DNA of 41,682 bases, taken from the NCBI GenBank assembly GCA_023481175.1, contig JAMCWM010000054.1, positions 1 through 41,682 of the forward strand. The letters are read 5' to 3'. The stretch is from Nitrospirota bacterium (GTDB taxonomy: Bacteria; Nitrospirota; Leptospirillia; Leptospirillales; Leptospirillaceae). The translations under genes and the position numbers were made by a program. The notes below the pieces were generated by a model, which did no database searches, was not told the origin of the DNA, and worked only from the letters and a program-made list of their open reading frames with translations. Shown here piece by piece: positions 14,223-23,944 of the stretch (the stretch's first letter is position 1; each line of letters begins with the position of its first letter).

Positions 14223-14804
14223 ATGTCACACGGACTGTTGTCTCCCGGCCCGGCCGGACTCCTTCCACCGGCCGCCACGGCCATGGGTCTCGATCTTCCG
14301 GTCGTCGGGACCGGAACCGTCGAAGGCCGTGTTCTCCCGGAAGCCCAGGTTCTTGAAGAGGCGGCCCGGAAACTTGCCCACGCCAAGGTTCCGACCTTTT
14401 TCCCCGGTCCGATGGTCCTCTGGCAGTTTACCCCGGAGTCGCGCCAAGTGGCCGATGCCGTCCTCGAGGTTGCCGAATCCAACGGGATCCGGATCATCCC
14501 CATGCCGGACTACCGTCCCAAATATCCCAAGATCGAGCCCGAGTCGGAAATCAATCCCAACCATCCGAACCTCACGATCTGGCATAACAAGATCGACGTC
14601 TGTCTTTTCGTGGGAGTCCATTGTCATTACTCCAACATTGCCCTCAAGATCATCCGGGGAGGAACGAGCTGCTACACCATCGCTCTCTGCTCCTATGCCG
14701 GCGACGAGGAGGCAAACCTGACGGTCCGGGACCTCTCGCCCTCCAAGATCCGGGAGCTGGGTCGCCTCATCCGGAAGATGAAGACAAACTCCCGGGGGTT
14801 CTAG
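14223..14804 (+). CDS. CO dehydrogenase beta-subunit family protein, copy 2
   Basis: A 193-residue paralogue of the protein at 13212. The two share the PTFFPGPMVLW/PTIFPGPLVLW block, MPDYRPKYPKIEPE, HPNLTIWHNKIDVCLFVGVH, CHYSNIALKIIRGGT and the C-terminal LTVRDLSPSKIREL; the N-terminal 40 residues differ. The family is linked to reverse-TCA 2-oxoacid:ferredoxin oxidoreductases as an epsilon-like subunit. Two diverged copies in one transcript suggest either a heterodimer or one copy each for pyruvate and 2-oxoglutarate enzymes encoded elsewhere. Start taken at ATG 14223 behind AAAGGA; an ATG at 14217 is also in frame. A strong terminator follows. Confidence 0.75.
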   Translation: MSHGLLSPGPAGLLPPAATAMGLDLPVVGTGTVEGRVLPEAQVLEEAARKLAHAKVPTFFPGPMVLWQFTPESRQVADAVLEVAESNGIRIIPMPDYRPKYPKIEPESEINPNHPNLTIWHNKIDVCLFVGVHCHYSNIALKIIRGGTSCYTIALCSYAGDEEANLTVRDLSPSKIRELGRLIRKMKTNSRGF

Positions 14805-14830
14805 CGATCCCGGAAGCGACATCCCGAATC

Positions 14831-14870
14831 AAAAAGGCCGATCCCTCGAGAGGGGCGGCCTTTTTGTGAT
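14831..14870. terminator. Strong intrinsic terminator, symmetric
   Basis: AAAAAGGCCGATCCCT (14831-14846) pairs with AGGGGCGGCCTTTTT (14851-14865) around a CGAG loop with one bulge. The A and T runs make it work in both directions. It ends the CODH-beta-family unit. Confidence 0.9.
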
Positions 14871-15023
14871 TTTGGGAACGTTGTTTTCGTGTCGGGACTC
14901 CTTCCGGGGGGAGGAAACCTGCCTCCTGTTAGGGTATGATGAAGCCCGGGTGGATGGTCCTTCCATCGGGAGGGCCGGGCTTTCCTCGCCTCCCTTCCTT
15001 CCGGAGGGATTCGTCTGTCCCCG

Positions 15024-18000
15024 GTGAGGATCGGAGGAGAGGGAAGGGGAGAGGCCAAGGCGCGGGGGGAGGGGTTGCTCTATCTTTACGAAAGCCAGAG
15101 GCTCGAGGTTCTCGCCGATCTCTTCGTCGAACGTCTCGACGGATGGGCCCGGGAAGGGCGTCTCGATCCCCTTCGCCCCGAAATTCTCATTCCCCAGAAC
15201 CCGGTCATCGGGCGGTGGCTCACCTACTGGCTCTCCTTCCGGACGGGAATCTTCGGGAATCTCTCCTTTCCATTGGCCGGACGCTTCATCCGCGACCTTC
15301 TCGAACGGGCCTACGGAAACCCTGCCCATTCGGTCCACTTCGACAAGGAAACCCTTCTCCTGCGTCTTTTCGAGTCTCTTCCCGACCTTCTCTCTCTTCC
15401 GGCCTTTGCCGAAGTCAGGGGCTTCCTGGGGCGTGGAACCACCGAGAAACGCCTGTATGAGCTATCCGTCCTTCTTTCCGACCTTTATGACCGTTCCATG
15501 ATCTATCGCCCCTCCCTCCTGCTCGCCTGGGAGGAGGGGGCCGAGCCCGGGGCGTGGCCGGCCATCCTGTGGCGGCATCTTTCCGGACCATCCCGTCTTC
15601 CCCATCGGGCCCGGATGATGGACACCTTTTTCCGCTCGGGCGGGCGGGAGATCGCAGATCTTCTTCCCCCCCGTCTCTCGCTCTTCGGTCTGACGGGGAT
15701 GGCGCCCCGGGACCTTCTCTTTTTCAGATCTCTCGGGGAGAGAGGAGTGTGCGAGGTCCATTTCTATTTTCTGAATCCCTGCGAAGAATACTGGGGGGAT
15801 ATTGTCCCGGCCCGGGTGAAGGATCGTGCGCCGGCGGGGAAGGAGGCTTACCTTGAAACGGGCAATCCGCTCCTTTCTTCCTGGGGAGGACAGTTCCGGG
15901 TCATTCACCAGAGTCTTTCCGATCTTCCCGAGTCCCGACGGCTCTTCCCGCCCGCTCCGCCCACTCTTTTGGGCACGGTCCAGGAGGACATCCGGACTCT
16001 GACGGACAGGGGGACAAAGGTCAGGGAGGGGATTCTGGAAAAACAGGTTGTCCCTCTGTCCGACCGCTCGATCGAGGTGGTGCGCTGCCCCAGCCCGGTC
16101 CGGGAGATCGAAATGCTGAAGGACCGCCTTCTGGGACTTTTTGCGGAGATTCCGGAGCTCTCCCCGGAGGATGTGGTGGTTCTGGCTCCCGACATCGGGC
16201 GGTATGCGGGGATCGTCCGCTCCGTCTTCGGAGCCCCGGCCGGAGAGGGGGGGGAGGAAGGCGATCCGGAGGTTCCCTTCGTCATCTCCGACCGGCGGGA
16301 GCTTCTGGAGGATCCGGCATTCGAAGCCCTGGGCCTTCTTCTTGGCCTTCCCGGGACTCGTCTTACGGCCCCCCAGGTCTTCCGGCTTCTCTCCGTCCCC
16401 GCCGTCGCAAGAAAGTTCGGTCTCGACGATCTCCGGCCCGCCCGGCTCCAGGAGATCCTCCAGCAATCCGGATTCCGGTGGGGAAGGGACGGATCGGACC
16501 GGCCCGCCCCCTACGCCGGGCGGCGGGAGCATACCCTCGCAGAGGGGCGGACACGGCTCCTTCTGGGGTATGCCTGCGGAGAGGAGGCCCTCCCCGAACA
16601 GGAAGGACGCCCCGCCCCCCTGTCCCTTCCGGAGGATCCGGACGGCCTGATCGCCGGGGCGATCGCGGAGTTTGCCGAAAGACTCGATGACCATCTGTTC
16701 CTCTTTTCCGAGGCCCCGCTGGCCCAGGAGTGGCCCGATCGGCTGCGTCGCCTCCTCGACGCCTTTTTCGACCTCGACCTCTCCCGGGGGAGGGACCGCG
16801 AGATTGCGGCCCTCCCGGACCGGCTCGCCCGGGGCCTCTCCCACGCCCAAATCCGGGGGCGGATTTCCTCCGGAGTGATGGCGCGCCATCTTGAGCGAAT
16901 GGCCGGCACGGGGGACGGGAGCGACCGGTTCTTTATGGGGGGGGTGACCTTCGGTCGCATGGTCCCGCTTCGGTCTCTGCCCTTCCGGGTCGTCTGTCTG
17001 GTCGGAATGAACGATGCCGACTTTCCCCGCCCCTCCTGGCCGCCGTCCTTCGACTGGCTTTCGGCCCGGCCCGAACCGGGAGACCGCTCGCAAAGAGAAG
17101 ACGACCGCACCCTTTTCCTGGAAGCCGTTCTTTCGGCCCGGGACTCTCTCTGGATCAGCTACGTGGGACTCGATAGCCGGGACGGAAGGTCCCGGGAGCC
17201 CTCCGTGCTGGTCCGGGAGCTTCTGGATCATCTCTCCGAGGGGTTTTCCGGGGAGAAGGGTCCCATCCATTTCCAGACCGTCCTCGAGGCGCCCGTCGCC
17301 CCCCTTTCCCCGGAGCATTATGCCCGGGAAGGCGATCCCCGTCTCCGGAGCTACTCCCGGAGCTGGCGGTCGGCGCTTGAGTCGGCCCGGGGGCGTCCGG
17401 CCCGGGAGCCGGTTTTTTTCGAACCCGGTCTCTCCTGGTCCTCCCGGGAGCCGGACGAGGTCTCCTCAGGGAGGGAGGATCTTGCGATCGCCGATCTCAG
17501 GGAATTCATCCGGGACCCCGTCCGCTACTTCCTGGTCCGGAAGGTGGGTCTGCCCCGTTCGGACCGGACCCTCAGACTCGAGGAGGACGAACCCTTCGGG
17601 ATCGATGAGAGGCGACTGGTTTCGGGTCGGCTCCGTGGAGAGCGGACCCCTTCCCCAGACTCTCCCTGGCCCCCTCTTCGCTCCGTCATCGAAGAGAAAA
17701 TCGACTCGGAGGCCGCCTTCTATCGCCGGATTATCTCCGGAAAGACGGGAATCCATTTTCCGGACAGGCCCGGAGCCCCTCCCCGGGAAAGACTGGAAGG
17801 GGTCTTTCGAGGGATCGGACTCTACGGCACGGTCGAGGGGATCTACCGTCGTCCGGACAGGGGGCGGCTGCTCGTCGTCGAGCGCTGGCCCCGCCAGCCC
17901 TTTCCCTCGGATTTTCTGGAGAGCTTCCTCCTCCATCTTCTCTGCAGCCTCTTTCTCGAGGGATACGAGGGCTGTGTCCTGACGGGAAAAGGGGGAAAGC

Positions 18001-18437
18001 GGGAAGGGGAGAAGGATCCCTCCCGCACTCCGGTGGGACTCTGGCGGTGGGATCCCCTGCCGGCGGCATCGGCGGCCCGGCATTTTCTCTCTTGTCTTCG
18101 GGCCTTCCATCAGGGATCCCGGGCCCCTCTTCCCTTCGATCCGGAGGCCTCCCAGGCCTTTGTCGAGGAGCTTGGCAAAATCTCTTCGATCCGGGGGGGA
18201 TCGTCCGCTCCTTTCTGGGAGGACGGGGCCCGGCGAGCCCGCACGATCCTCCGAATGGCCCGGATTCCCCCGTTCTCGGCCAGAAAGACCTTCTTCGATC
18301 CCCGCCGGCGCTCCATTTTCTGGAGCTCGCTCGCCTTTTCCGGCCGGGATCTTCCCGGCGAACCGAGTTTCGCCCTGTGGTCCCTTCGTCTCTGGGGCCC
18401 CATTCTGGCGGGGCGAACCGGGGAGGGGGTCTCCTGA
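15024..18437 (+). CDS. recC: Exodeoxyribonuclease V gamma subunit (RecC)
   Basis: A 1137-residue protein, the size of RecC, which holds the RecBCD complex together, splits the DNA strands and reads Chi. The N-terminus YLYESQRLEVLADLFVERL and LIPQNPVIGRWLTYWLSF are family marks, as are GIFGNLSFPLAGRFI, the block FFRSLGERGVCEVHFYFLNP (residues near 235-255), and VVCLVGMNDADFPRP in the dead helicase part. Start is uncertain: GTG 15024 gives the listed length but its Shine-Dalgarno (GGAGG, about 15002) is far away; TTG 15075, where conservation begins, is an alternative. Its stop overlaps the recB ATG by one base. Confidence 0.93.
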   Translation: MRIGGEGRGEAKARGEGLLYLYESQRLEVLADLFVERLDGWAREGRLDPLRPEILIPQNPVIGRWLTYWLSFRTGIFGNLSFPLAGRFIRDLLERAYGNPAHSVHFDKETLLLRLFESLPDLLSLPAFAEVRGFLGRGTTEKRLYELSVLLSDLYDRSMIYRPSLLLAWEEGAEPGAWPAILWRHLSGPSRLPHRARMMDTFFRSGGREIADLLPPRLSLFGLTGMAPRDLLFFRSLGERGVCEVHFYFLNPCEEYWGDIVPARVKDRAPAGKEAYLETGNPLLSSWGGQFRVIHQSLSDLPESRRLFPPAPPTLLGTVQEDIRTLTDRGTKVREGILEKQVVPLSDRSIEVVRCPSPVREIEMLKDRLLGLFAEIPELSPEDVVVLAPDIGRYAGIVRSVFGAPAGEGGEEGDPEVPFVISDRRELLEDPAFEALGLLLGLPGTRLTAPQVFRLLSVPAVARKFGLDDLRPARLQEILQQSGFRWGRDGSDRPAPYAGRREHTLAEGRTRLLLGYACGEEALPEQEGRPAPLSLPEDPDGLIAGAIAEFAERLDDHLFLFSEAPLAQEWPDRLRRLLDAFFDLDLSRGRDREIAALPDRLARGLSHAQIRGRISSGVMARHLERMAGTGDGSDRFFMGGVTFGRMVPLRSLPFRVVCLVGMNDADFPRPSWPPSFDWLSARPEPGDRSQREDDRTLFLEAVLSARDSLWISYVGLDSRDGRSREPSVLVRELLDHLSEGFSGEKGPIHFQTVLEAPVAPLSPEHYAREGDPRLRSYSRSWRSALESARGRPAREPVFFEPGLSWSSREPDEVSSGREDLAIADLREFIRDPVRYFLVRKVGLPRSDRTLRLEEDEPFGIDERRLVSGRLRGERTPSPDSPWPPLRSVIEEKIDSEAAFYRRIISGKTGIHFPDRPGAPPRERLEGVFRGIGLYGTVEGIYRRPDRGRLLVVERWPRQPFPSDFLESFLLHLLCSLFLEGYEGCVLTGKGGKREGEKDPSRTPVGLWRWDPLPAASAARHFLSCLRAFHQGSRAPLPFDPEASQAFVEELGKISSIRGGSSAPFWEDGARRARTILRMARIPPFSARKTFFDPRRRSIFWSSLAFSGRDLPGEPSFALWSLRLWGPILAGRTGEGVS

Positions 18438-21400
18438 TGGCCGGCGATCCCCTTCTCGATCTTCCCCTGTCGGGCCTTCATCTGATCGAGGCCTCCGCCG
18501 GGACCGGAAAGACAACGGCGCTCACCGTCCTCTTTCTTCGGGCCATACTGGAGGGGATTGCGGTCGAACGGATCCTGGTCGTCACCTTCACCGAGTCGGC
18601 CGCGGAAGAGGTCCGGGGACGCATCCACGACCTTTTGGTCGCGGCCAGAAGGCGTGCCCTGGGAAAGACGCCCACGGGAAAGCATGCCTCCTTCCTCTCC
18701 CTGGTTCGTCCGGACCATGCGCGCCTTCTCGCCCGGGCCCTCTTCGATTTCGACCGCGCGACGATGACCACCATTCATGCCTTCTGCCGTCGTCTGCTCA
18801 GGGAGTACGCCTTCGAGTTCCGGGCCCCCTTTTCCCTTGAGCTCGAGGAGGATCCCGGAGGGACGAAGGGGGCGGCTCTCCGGGAGATCTGGCGGCGCCG
18901 GGTCTACCCCGAAGTCAGGGAAATCGCCCACCTGATCGCAACCGTCTTTCCCGGAGGGCCCGAGGACCTGCGTCCCCTGATTCCCGATGCCGCCCTCTTC
19001 CGGGAGTCGGAGCGGGTCTTTGCCGGAAGGGAGGCGGAACCGGACGATTTTCCGATTGTGCGCGAGGGCTACCTCCGGGATCTTGGCCTTCTCCGCCAGA
19101 TCCCTTCCGGCCTGACAGAGGAGCTCGCCTCTCTCTGGGAGTCCGGGGGGGCCGCCGGACAGGGCGGCTCCGGAAAAAAAAAGAAAGGGCCGGGCTCCCC
19201 CGGGGAAAGGACGGAGGAGCTTCGTTCCCGGATCCGCCGTCTTCGGGAGATTCTTGCGGGATCTCCCGGCCCGCCTCCCGGCTTCGGGGTCCTGGACCGG
19301 GAGCTCGGGTCCCGCATCGGAGAGGCTTCGACACAGATCCGGGAGGCCTTCGCTCCCCTTCTCGGAATACTGGGAGAAAGGGACGAGCGGATACGCAGCC
19401 TCAAGAACTCCCTGAGACGCGACCTCCTGGCCTATCTCCGGACAGAGGACCTGGCTCTTCGGGAGGGGCGGGGACGGGAGACCTTCGACGACATGATCCT
19501 CCGGGTCCTGGAAGGACTTCTCTCCGACGCCTCCGGGGAGCTTTCGGCCAAGATCCGGGAGCGTTTCCCGGTGGCCTTCGTCGATGAATTCCAGGATACG
19601 GACCTCGCCCAGTTCCGGATCTTCGACCGGATCTACCGTCTCTCTCCCCCATCCTCCGGGGGCCTGGAAGAGGGAGAGGCCCTCTTTCTGGTGGGGGATC
19701 CGAAACAGTCGATCTACCGGTTTCGCGGGGCGGATATGGCGGCCTATCTCGAGGCCCGTTCCCAGGCCGTCTCCACCCCCGGAAGCTCCCTGATCGAACT
19801 TTCCGTGAACTACCGCTCGGACCGCCGGTACGTGGAGGCAATGAACCGTCTTTTCGAACGCTGTCCGGATCCCTTCCGGACCGGGGGGGCGATCCGCTAC
19901 GAACCGGTCCGTTCGAGCCGCGAAGGCCCCTCCCCCTTCCGGGACCCCCGGACGGAAAGCGGGGGGGAGGCGATCCCGATCCTGCTCGGACTGGGGGAGG
20001 AGGGGGCGGTCCTCGATGATTTCGCAAGGCTTTGTGCCGGGGAAACAGCACGGATGCTTTCCGGAGGGCTCCTCCTCGATGGCCGGCCGATCAGGCCGGA
20101 GGATATCGCCGTTCTCGTCCGGCAGCACTCCCATGGAAAAAAGGTCCAGGAGGCGCTGGAGGATCAGGGGATCCCTTCCGTCTCTCATGGCTCCGGAAGC
20201 GTCCTCGAAACCGAGGAGGCCTTCGACCTCGAAATGCTCCTTCTGTCTCTTGCGAGGCCGGAGGACAGGCGTCAGGCCCGTCTGGTCCTGGCCTCGCGCT
20301 TCTTCGAAGCGAGCGCGGAGGAACTCGGGAGGCTCGACGAGTCTCCCGAGCTCTGGAACAGGCGAGTCGACCCCATTTTCCGCGCCTCCCTGAAGTGGGA
20401 GAAGGATGGTCCGATGGGGATCCTCCGGAACTTCTTTCTCGAGCAGGGCCTCTTTTCGAGGCTGCTTTCCCGTCCTGGGGGGAGAAAACGGATCGCCCAT
20501 CTTCTTCATCTCTTCGAGTTTCTGGAAGAGATCGCCCGGGACAGACCTCCGCTGATTCTTCTGGTCGACCGCTATCTTTCGGCCCGGCGGGAGGCGCCGG
20601 GGAAAAAGGAGGACAAGAATGCGCCTCGCCTCGACTCCTTCGATGGCCGGGTCCGGATCCTGACGCTCCACAAGGCCAAGGGAATGGAGTTTCCCGTAGT
20701 CATTCTTCCCTTCGGCCTTCCCTTCCGGAGCGAGGAAGACGAGGAGAGCGAGGGGGAGGAGCCCGGGGAAGGGGCCGAAGAGATGCGCCTCCTCTATGTC
20801 GCGCTGACGCGCGCCATCCACCGGACCGTTCTCCTGATCCCGGCCCTGACCTCCCGCCAGTCGGCCGTGGGGCACCTTCTGGGCCTTGGGCCGGAGATCC
20901 GGAAGGGAAAAAAGGCCTTCCGGGAATTTTCGGAGAGGATCGGAGCTCTCGTCCGGGACGATCCTCACCTCTTTGCAACCCTTCCGGAAGAAACGGGCCC
21001 GTTTCCGCCCCTCTTCCTTTCCGGGATCGCCCCGCTTCCCGCGCTTCTTCCCCCTCCGATGGCCCCGGTCATTCCTCCGCCCAAAAGGACGGAGAGCTAT
21101 TCCTCCCTTCTCCGCCGCTCGCTCGATCGATCGGAGGAGAAGACCCTGGGGGAGCCTCTCCGGGCCGAAGACGAAGGGGCGGAGGAGGGGCCGGGAGAGG
21201 CGGCTGCAGAGGACTCCCTTCCGGCCGGTCCCCTCTTCGGATCCTATTTTCACCGGATCATGGAGCGTCTTGCCCAGGACGAGACCCTTTGGGAGGAGCC
21301 CTCGGGGGTGGGGGTGGCCGGGGAACTTCTCGAGGAGGCCCTGGCCGATCTTGGGCTCAAAAGCGATCCCCGGTGCGCCTCCTGGCCCGAGGCGGTCCGC

Positions 21401-21964
21401 CCCCTGCTCGAGCGGTCGCTGGCCGCCGACCTGCACGGGGGAAGAGAGGAGGCAGGGGCAGAGGCCCCGATGACTCTGGCGCGGGTCCTTCGCGGGGAGA
21501 GGGCCGTCGAGCGGGAGTTTCTTCTTCCTGTCCGAACTCTTGCGGCCTCGCGCCTTCAGAAAGAGCTTCTTCCTGACGGGCCGCGCCTTTCCTTCGATCC
21601 TCTCACAGGCTCCATCAAGGGGTATGTCGACCTTGTCTTCCGCCATCGGGGGCGGTATTACCTCCTGGATTACAAGACAAATCGCCTCGAATCGCCCCGG
21701 GGCCGATCTCCCTATGCTCCGGACAACCTGGCCCGGGCCATGGCCGGGCACCGCTACGATCTCCAGGGGCTTCTCTACACCCTGGCCCTTCATCGCCTTC
21801 TTTCCTTTTCACAGCCCGGCTACGACTATGAACGGGATTTCGGGGAAGCGCTCTTCCTGTTTGTCCGCGGGGTCGGGACTCCGGGAAACGGGATCTTCCG
21901 GATCCGCCCCTCCCGTGCGGAGCTTCTCTCCTTCGACCGCCTCTTGGCGGGGGAGGGAGCGTGA
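18437..21964 (+). CDS. recB: Exodeoxyribonuclease V beta subunit (RecB)
   Basis: A 1175-residue helicase-nuclease of double-strand break repair. Walker A is EASAGTGKTTAL (residues about 18-29); FDRATMTTIHAFCRRLLREY is motif Ia; VAFVDEFQDTDLAQFRIF is Walker B; FLVGDPKQSIYRFRGADM is motif III; LTLHKAKGMEFPVVILPFG and LLYVALTRA are motifs V and VI. The C-terminal nuclease domain (about 1055-1090) has GYVDLVF and LLDYKTNRL with the catalytic Asp and Lys. Starts at ATG 18437 in a TGATG overlap with recC and ends overlapping recD by GTGA, so the three subunits are probably made together. The gene is very GC-rich and its antisense frame is open for over 1200 codons, which is a base-composition effect. 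Confidence 0.96.
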   Translation: MAGDPLLDLPLSGLHLIEASAGTGKTTALTVLFLRAILEGIAVERILVVTFTESAAEEVRGRIHDLLVAARRRALGKTPTGKHASFLSLVRPDHARLLARALFDFDRATMTTIHAFCRRLLREYAFEFRAPFSLELEEDPGGTKGAALREIWRRRVYPEVREIAHLIATVFPGGPEDLRPLIPDAALFRESERVFAGREAEPDDFPIVREGYLRDLGLLRQIPSGLTEELASLWESGGAAGQGGSGKKKKGPGSPGERTEELRSRIRRLREILAGSPGPPPGFGVLDRELGSRIGEASTQIREAFAPLLGILGERDERIRSLKNSLRRDLLAYLRTEDLALREGRGRETFDDMILRVLEGLLSDASGELSAKIRERFPVAFVDEFQDTDLAQFRIFDRIYRLSPPSSGGLEEGEALFLVGDPKQSIYRFRGADMAAYLEARSQAVSTPGSSLIELSVNYRSDRRYVEAMNRLFERCPDPFRTGGAIRYEPVRSSREGPSPFRDPRTESGGEAIPILLGLGEEGAVLDDFARLCAGETARMLSGGLLLDGRPIRPEDIAVLVRQHSHGKKVQEALEDQGIPSVSHGSGSVLETEEAFDLEMLLLSLARPEDRRQARLVLASRFFEASAEELGRLDESPELWNRRVDPIFRASLKWEKDGPMGILRNFFLEQGLFSRLLSRPGGRKRIAHLLHLFEFLEEIARDRPPLILLVDRYLSARREAPGKKEDKNAPRLDSFDGRVRILTLHKAKGMEFPVVILPFGLPFRSEEDEESEGEEPGEGAEEMRLLYVALTRAIHRTVLLIPALTSRQSAVGHLLGLGPEIRKGKKAFREFSERIGALVRDDPHLFATLPEETGPFPPLFLSGIAPLPALLPPPMAPVIPPPKRTESYSSLLRRSLDRSEEKTLGEPLRAEDEGAEEGPGEAAAEDSLPAGPLFGSYFHRIMERLAQDETLWEEPSGVGVAGELLEEALADLGLKSDPRCASWPEAVRPLLERSLAADLHGGREEAGAEAPMTLARVLRGERAVEREFLLPVRTLAASRLQKELLPDGPRLSFDPLTGSIKGYVDLVFRHRGRYYLLDYKTNRLESPRGRSPYAPDNLARAMAGHRYDLQGLLYTLALHRLLSFSQPGYDYERDFGEALFLFVRGVGTPGNGIFRIRPSRAELLSFDRLLAGEGA

Positions 21965-23709
21965 GCGACGCCCGTCTGTTTTCAAGGCTTTCCCCGCCTT
22001 TGACCGCCTGGTTTTCCCGGACCTCCGAACGGGGCATTCTGTCGCCGGTGGACCGGGCCCTGGCCGCCTCCCTCGTTGCTCTCGAGGAGGGCGTCTCCCG
22101 GGAGGACCTGGATGTCTATGCCGTTTCGGTCGCCCTGGTCAGCGCCGCATCCCGGGACGGACATACCCTCCTCGATCTGGGAGAAAGAGCCTCCTCGCCC
22201 TATCTCGAGGATCTTCCGGACGGACTCCCGGCCCCCTCCCGGTGGTCCCGGATTCTCGCATCCGTCGCGGGCTCTCCCGGGCGTCCCGCTCCGGTCATCC
22301 TCGAGCGGGAGGGCCTCTATCTGAACCGCCACTATCATGCGGAGGTCCGGGTGGCGGAGGCGGTCGCGCGGCGTCTCATCCGTGACAGGAGGGGCGTTCC
22401 CCTTCGGGTCTTCGATCCTTCGGCGCCGAACTCCCTCCTCGACCGTTTCTTTCCACTGGCGGGCTCCCCTTCCGATCCCGTCAATGCCGGAAGAGAGGCC
22501 GCCCGAGCCGCCCTTTCGCGCTCCCTTCTCCTTTTGACAGGGGGGCCGGGGACCGGAAAAACATGGACCGCCGCCCGCATTCTTGCTCTTCATCGCAGTC
22601 TCTTCCCCGGCTCCCGGATCGTTGCGGCCGCCCCGACGGGGAAGGCGGCCGCCCGCATGGCGGAGGCCCTTTCGCGCGCGGGATTCCCGGGGGACCCCCC
22701 GCCCACGATGACTCTCCACCGTCTCCTCGGGGCGGGCCGTCGCGGCTTTGCCCGGAGCCTTGAAAATCCCCTCGACTGGGATCTTGTCCTGGTGGACGAA
22801 CTGTCGATGGTCGATCTCTCTCTCATGGATCGCCTGCTGGTGGCCCTTCCCGAGAGCTCCGGACTTGTCCTCACAGGGGATCGCGACCAGTTGTCCTCGG
22901 TCGGGACGGGGTCGGTCATGAGCGATCTCTGCGCCACGCTCCAAGGAAGCGGAGGAGGCTCCCCCGAGCCCGGAGCCCTGACGGTCCTGACTCACAACTT
23001 CCGTCAGTCGGGGTCCCCCGGGCTTCAGTCCTTTGCGGCGGCCGTGGCCGCCGGAGATCACGCCCGGGTGCTTGCGCTCCTGGAGAAGGGGGAGGGGGGT
23101 CTCTCCCTTCTTCCGGCCGCCCCGGGATCCCCTCTCCCCCTGGATCCCCTGAGAACGGGTTGGGAAGGGCTCCCGATTCCTTCGGAACGGGATCCCTCGA
23201 CCCTTTCCCTGGACTCCTTCATGGCCCTGACCCCTCTTCGGGAGGGGCCGGCGGGAAGCCTGGCCATCAACCGTTCCCTTCAGGGCCACCTTCGCCGCCG
23301 CCAGGGGAGCCTTCCCTTGGCCTCTCCGGTGATCATTCTTGAGAACAGCTACGAAACCGGTCTCATGAACGGGGACCTCGGCGTTCTCCTTCAGTCCACC
23401 CTGCTTGTCCGGAAGGGAGGGGAGAGGATCTCCCTTCCGGCACGCCTCGCCCCCCGATGGGACTATGCCTATGCGATGACCGTCCATAAAAGCCAGGGGT
23501 CGGAGTTCGATCATGTGGTTCTTCTTGTCGGGGCCCTCGACCATCCGCTCCTGACCCGCTCCCTTCTTTACACCGGCGCCACACGGGCAAAAAATCGCCT
23601 TACGGTATGGGCCTCCCGGGAGATCCTCGAGCGGATGGTCCGCCGTCCGCTCGAACGCCTGTCGGCCCTCTCCGAGCGCCTGGGGGATCTTCTTTACCGC
23701 CCGTCCTGA
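21961..23709 (+). CDS. recD: Exodeoxyribonuclease V alpha subunit (RecD)
   Basis: A 582-residue 5'-3' helicase of the RecBCD complex. Walker A is LLLTGGPGTGKTWTAARIL (around residue 190); DLVLVDELSMVDLSLMDRLL is Walker B; LVLTGDRDQLSSVGTGSVM is motif III; the C-terminal UvrD-like part has YAMTVHKSQGSEFDHVVLL and LLYTGATRAKNRLTVW. The GTG start overlaps the recB stop. It is the last gene of the rec run; the following 240 bases change abruptly to AT-rich sequence. Confidence 0.95.
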   Translation: MSDARLFSRLSPPLTAWFSRTSERGILSPVDRALAASLVALEEGVSREDLDVYAVSVALVSAASRDGHTLLDLGERASSPYLEDLPDGLPAPSRWSRILASVAGSPGRPAPVILEREGLYLNRHYHAEVRVAEAVARRLIRDRRGVPLRVFDPSAPNSLLDRFFPLAGSPSDPVNAGREAARAALSRSLLLLTGGPGTGKTWTAARILALHRSLFPGSRIVAAAPTGKAAARMAEALSRAGFPGDPPPTMTLHRLLGAGRRGFARSLENPLDWDLVLVDELSMVDLSLMDRLLVALPESSGLVLTGDRDQLSSVGTGSVMSDLCATLQGSGGGSPEPGALTVLTHNFRQSGSPGLQSFAAAVAAGDHARVLALLEKGEGGLSLLPAAPGSPLPLDPLRTGWEGLPIPSERDPSTLSLDSFMALTPLREGPAGSLAINRSLQGHLRRRQGSLPLASPVIILENSYETGLMNGDLGVLLQSTLLVRKGGERISLPARLAPRWDYAYAMTVHKSQGSEFDHVVLLVGALDHPLLTRSLLYTGATRAKNRLTVWASREILERMVRRPLERLSALSERLGDLLYRPS

Positions 23710-23796
23710 CTCCTTTTCGTCCTTGTTCCAGGCCAAGAACTGAACGTCTCCTCTCCGGAAATGCCCTTCCGGCGGCTCTCCGATTTCTCGTTAAAG

Positions 23797-23931
23797 TAAA
23801 TACTCCAGCACTGATGTGTATATTTTTAAAAAAAAATGAAATACATCTATTTTACAATAATAAATATTTATTTTATTAATTGTTTTTTTATATAATATAA
23901 TGACTTGCAATTGTATTTGACATGCACCACA
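23797..23931. other. AT-rich intergenic stretch upstream of RHH gene
   Basis: About 135 bases dominated by A and T (runs of A9 and T7, TATATAATATAATG) between recD and the RHH gene, in a window that is otherwise strongly GC-rich. It contains no reading frame I can support. It may be an UP element or curved DNA, and is a typical mark of acquired DNA. Confidence 0.7.
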
Positions 23932-23944
23932 ATAGTGTTAGAAT
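23917..23944 (+). promoter_or_regulatory. Promoter giving an apparently leaderless mRNA
   Basis: TTGACA (23917-23922), a 16-base spacer and TAGAAT (23939-23944). Seven bases after the -10 lies the ATG at 23951, so the predicted start site falls on or next to the start codon and no Shine-Dalgarno is present. Confidence 0.75.

Noticed and set aside
15462..17318. 618-codon minus-strand open frame under recC
   Set aside because: Same base-composition effect; recC on the plus strand has full family motifs.
18110..21793. 1227-codon minus-strand open frame under recB
   Set aside because: Antisense shadow of a very GC-rich helicase gene; no motif, low-complexity Arg/Gly/Pro content.
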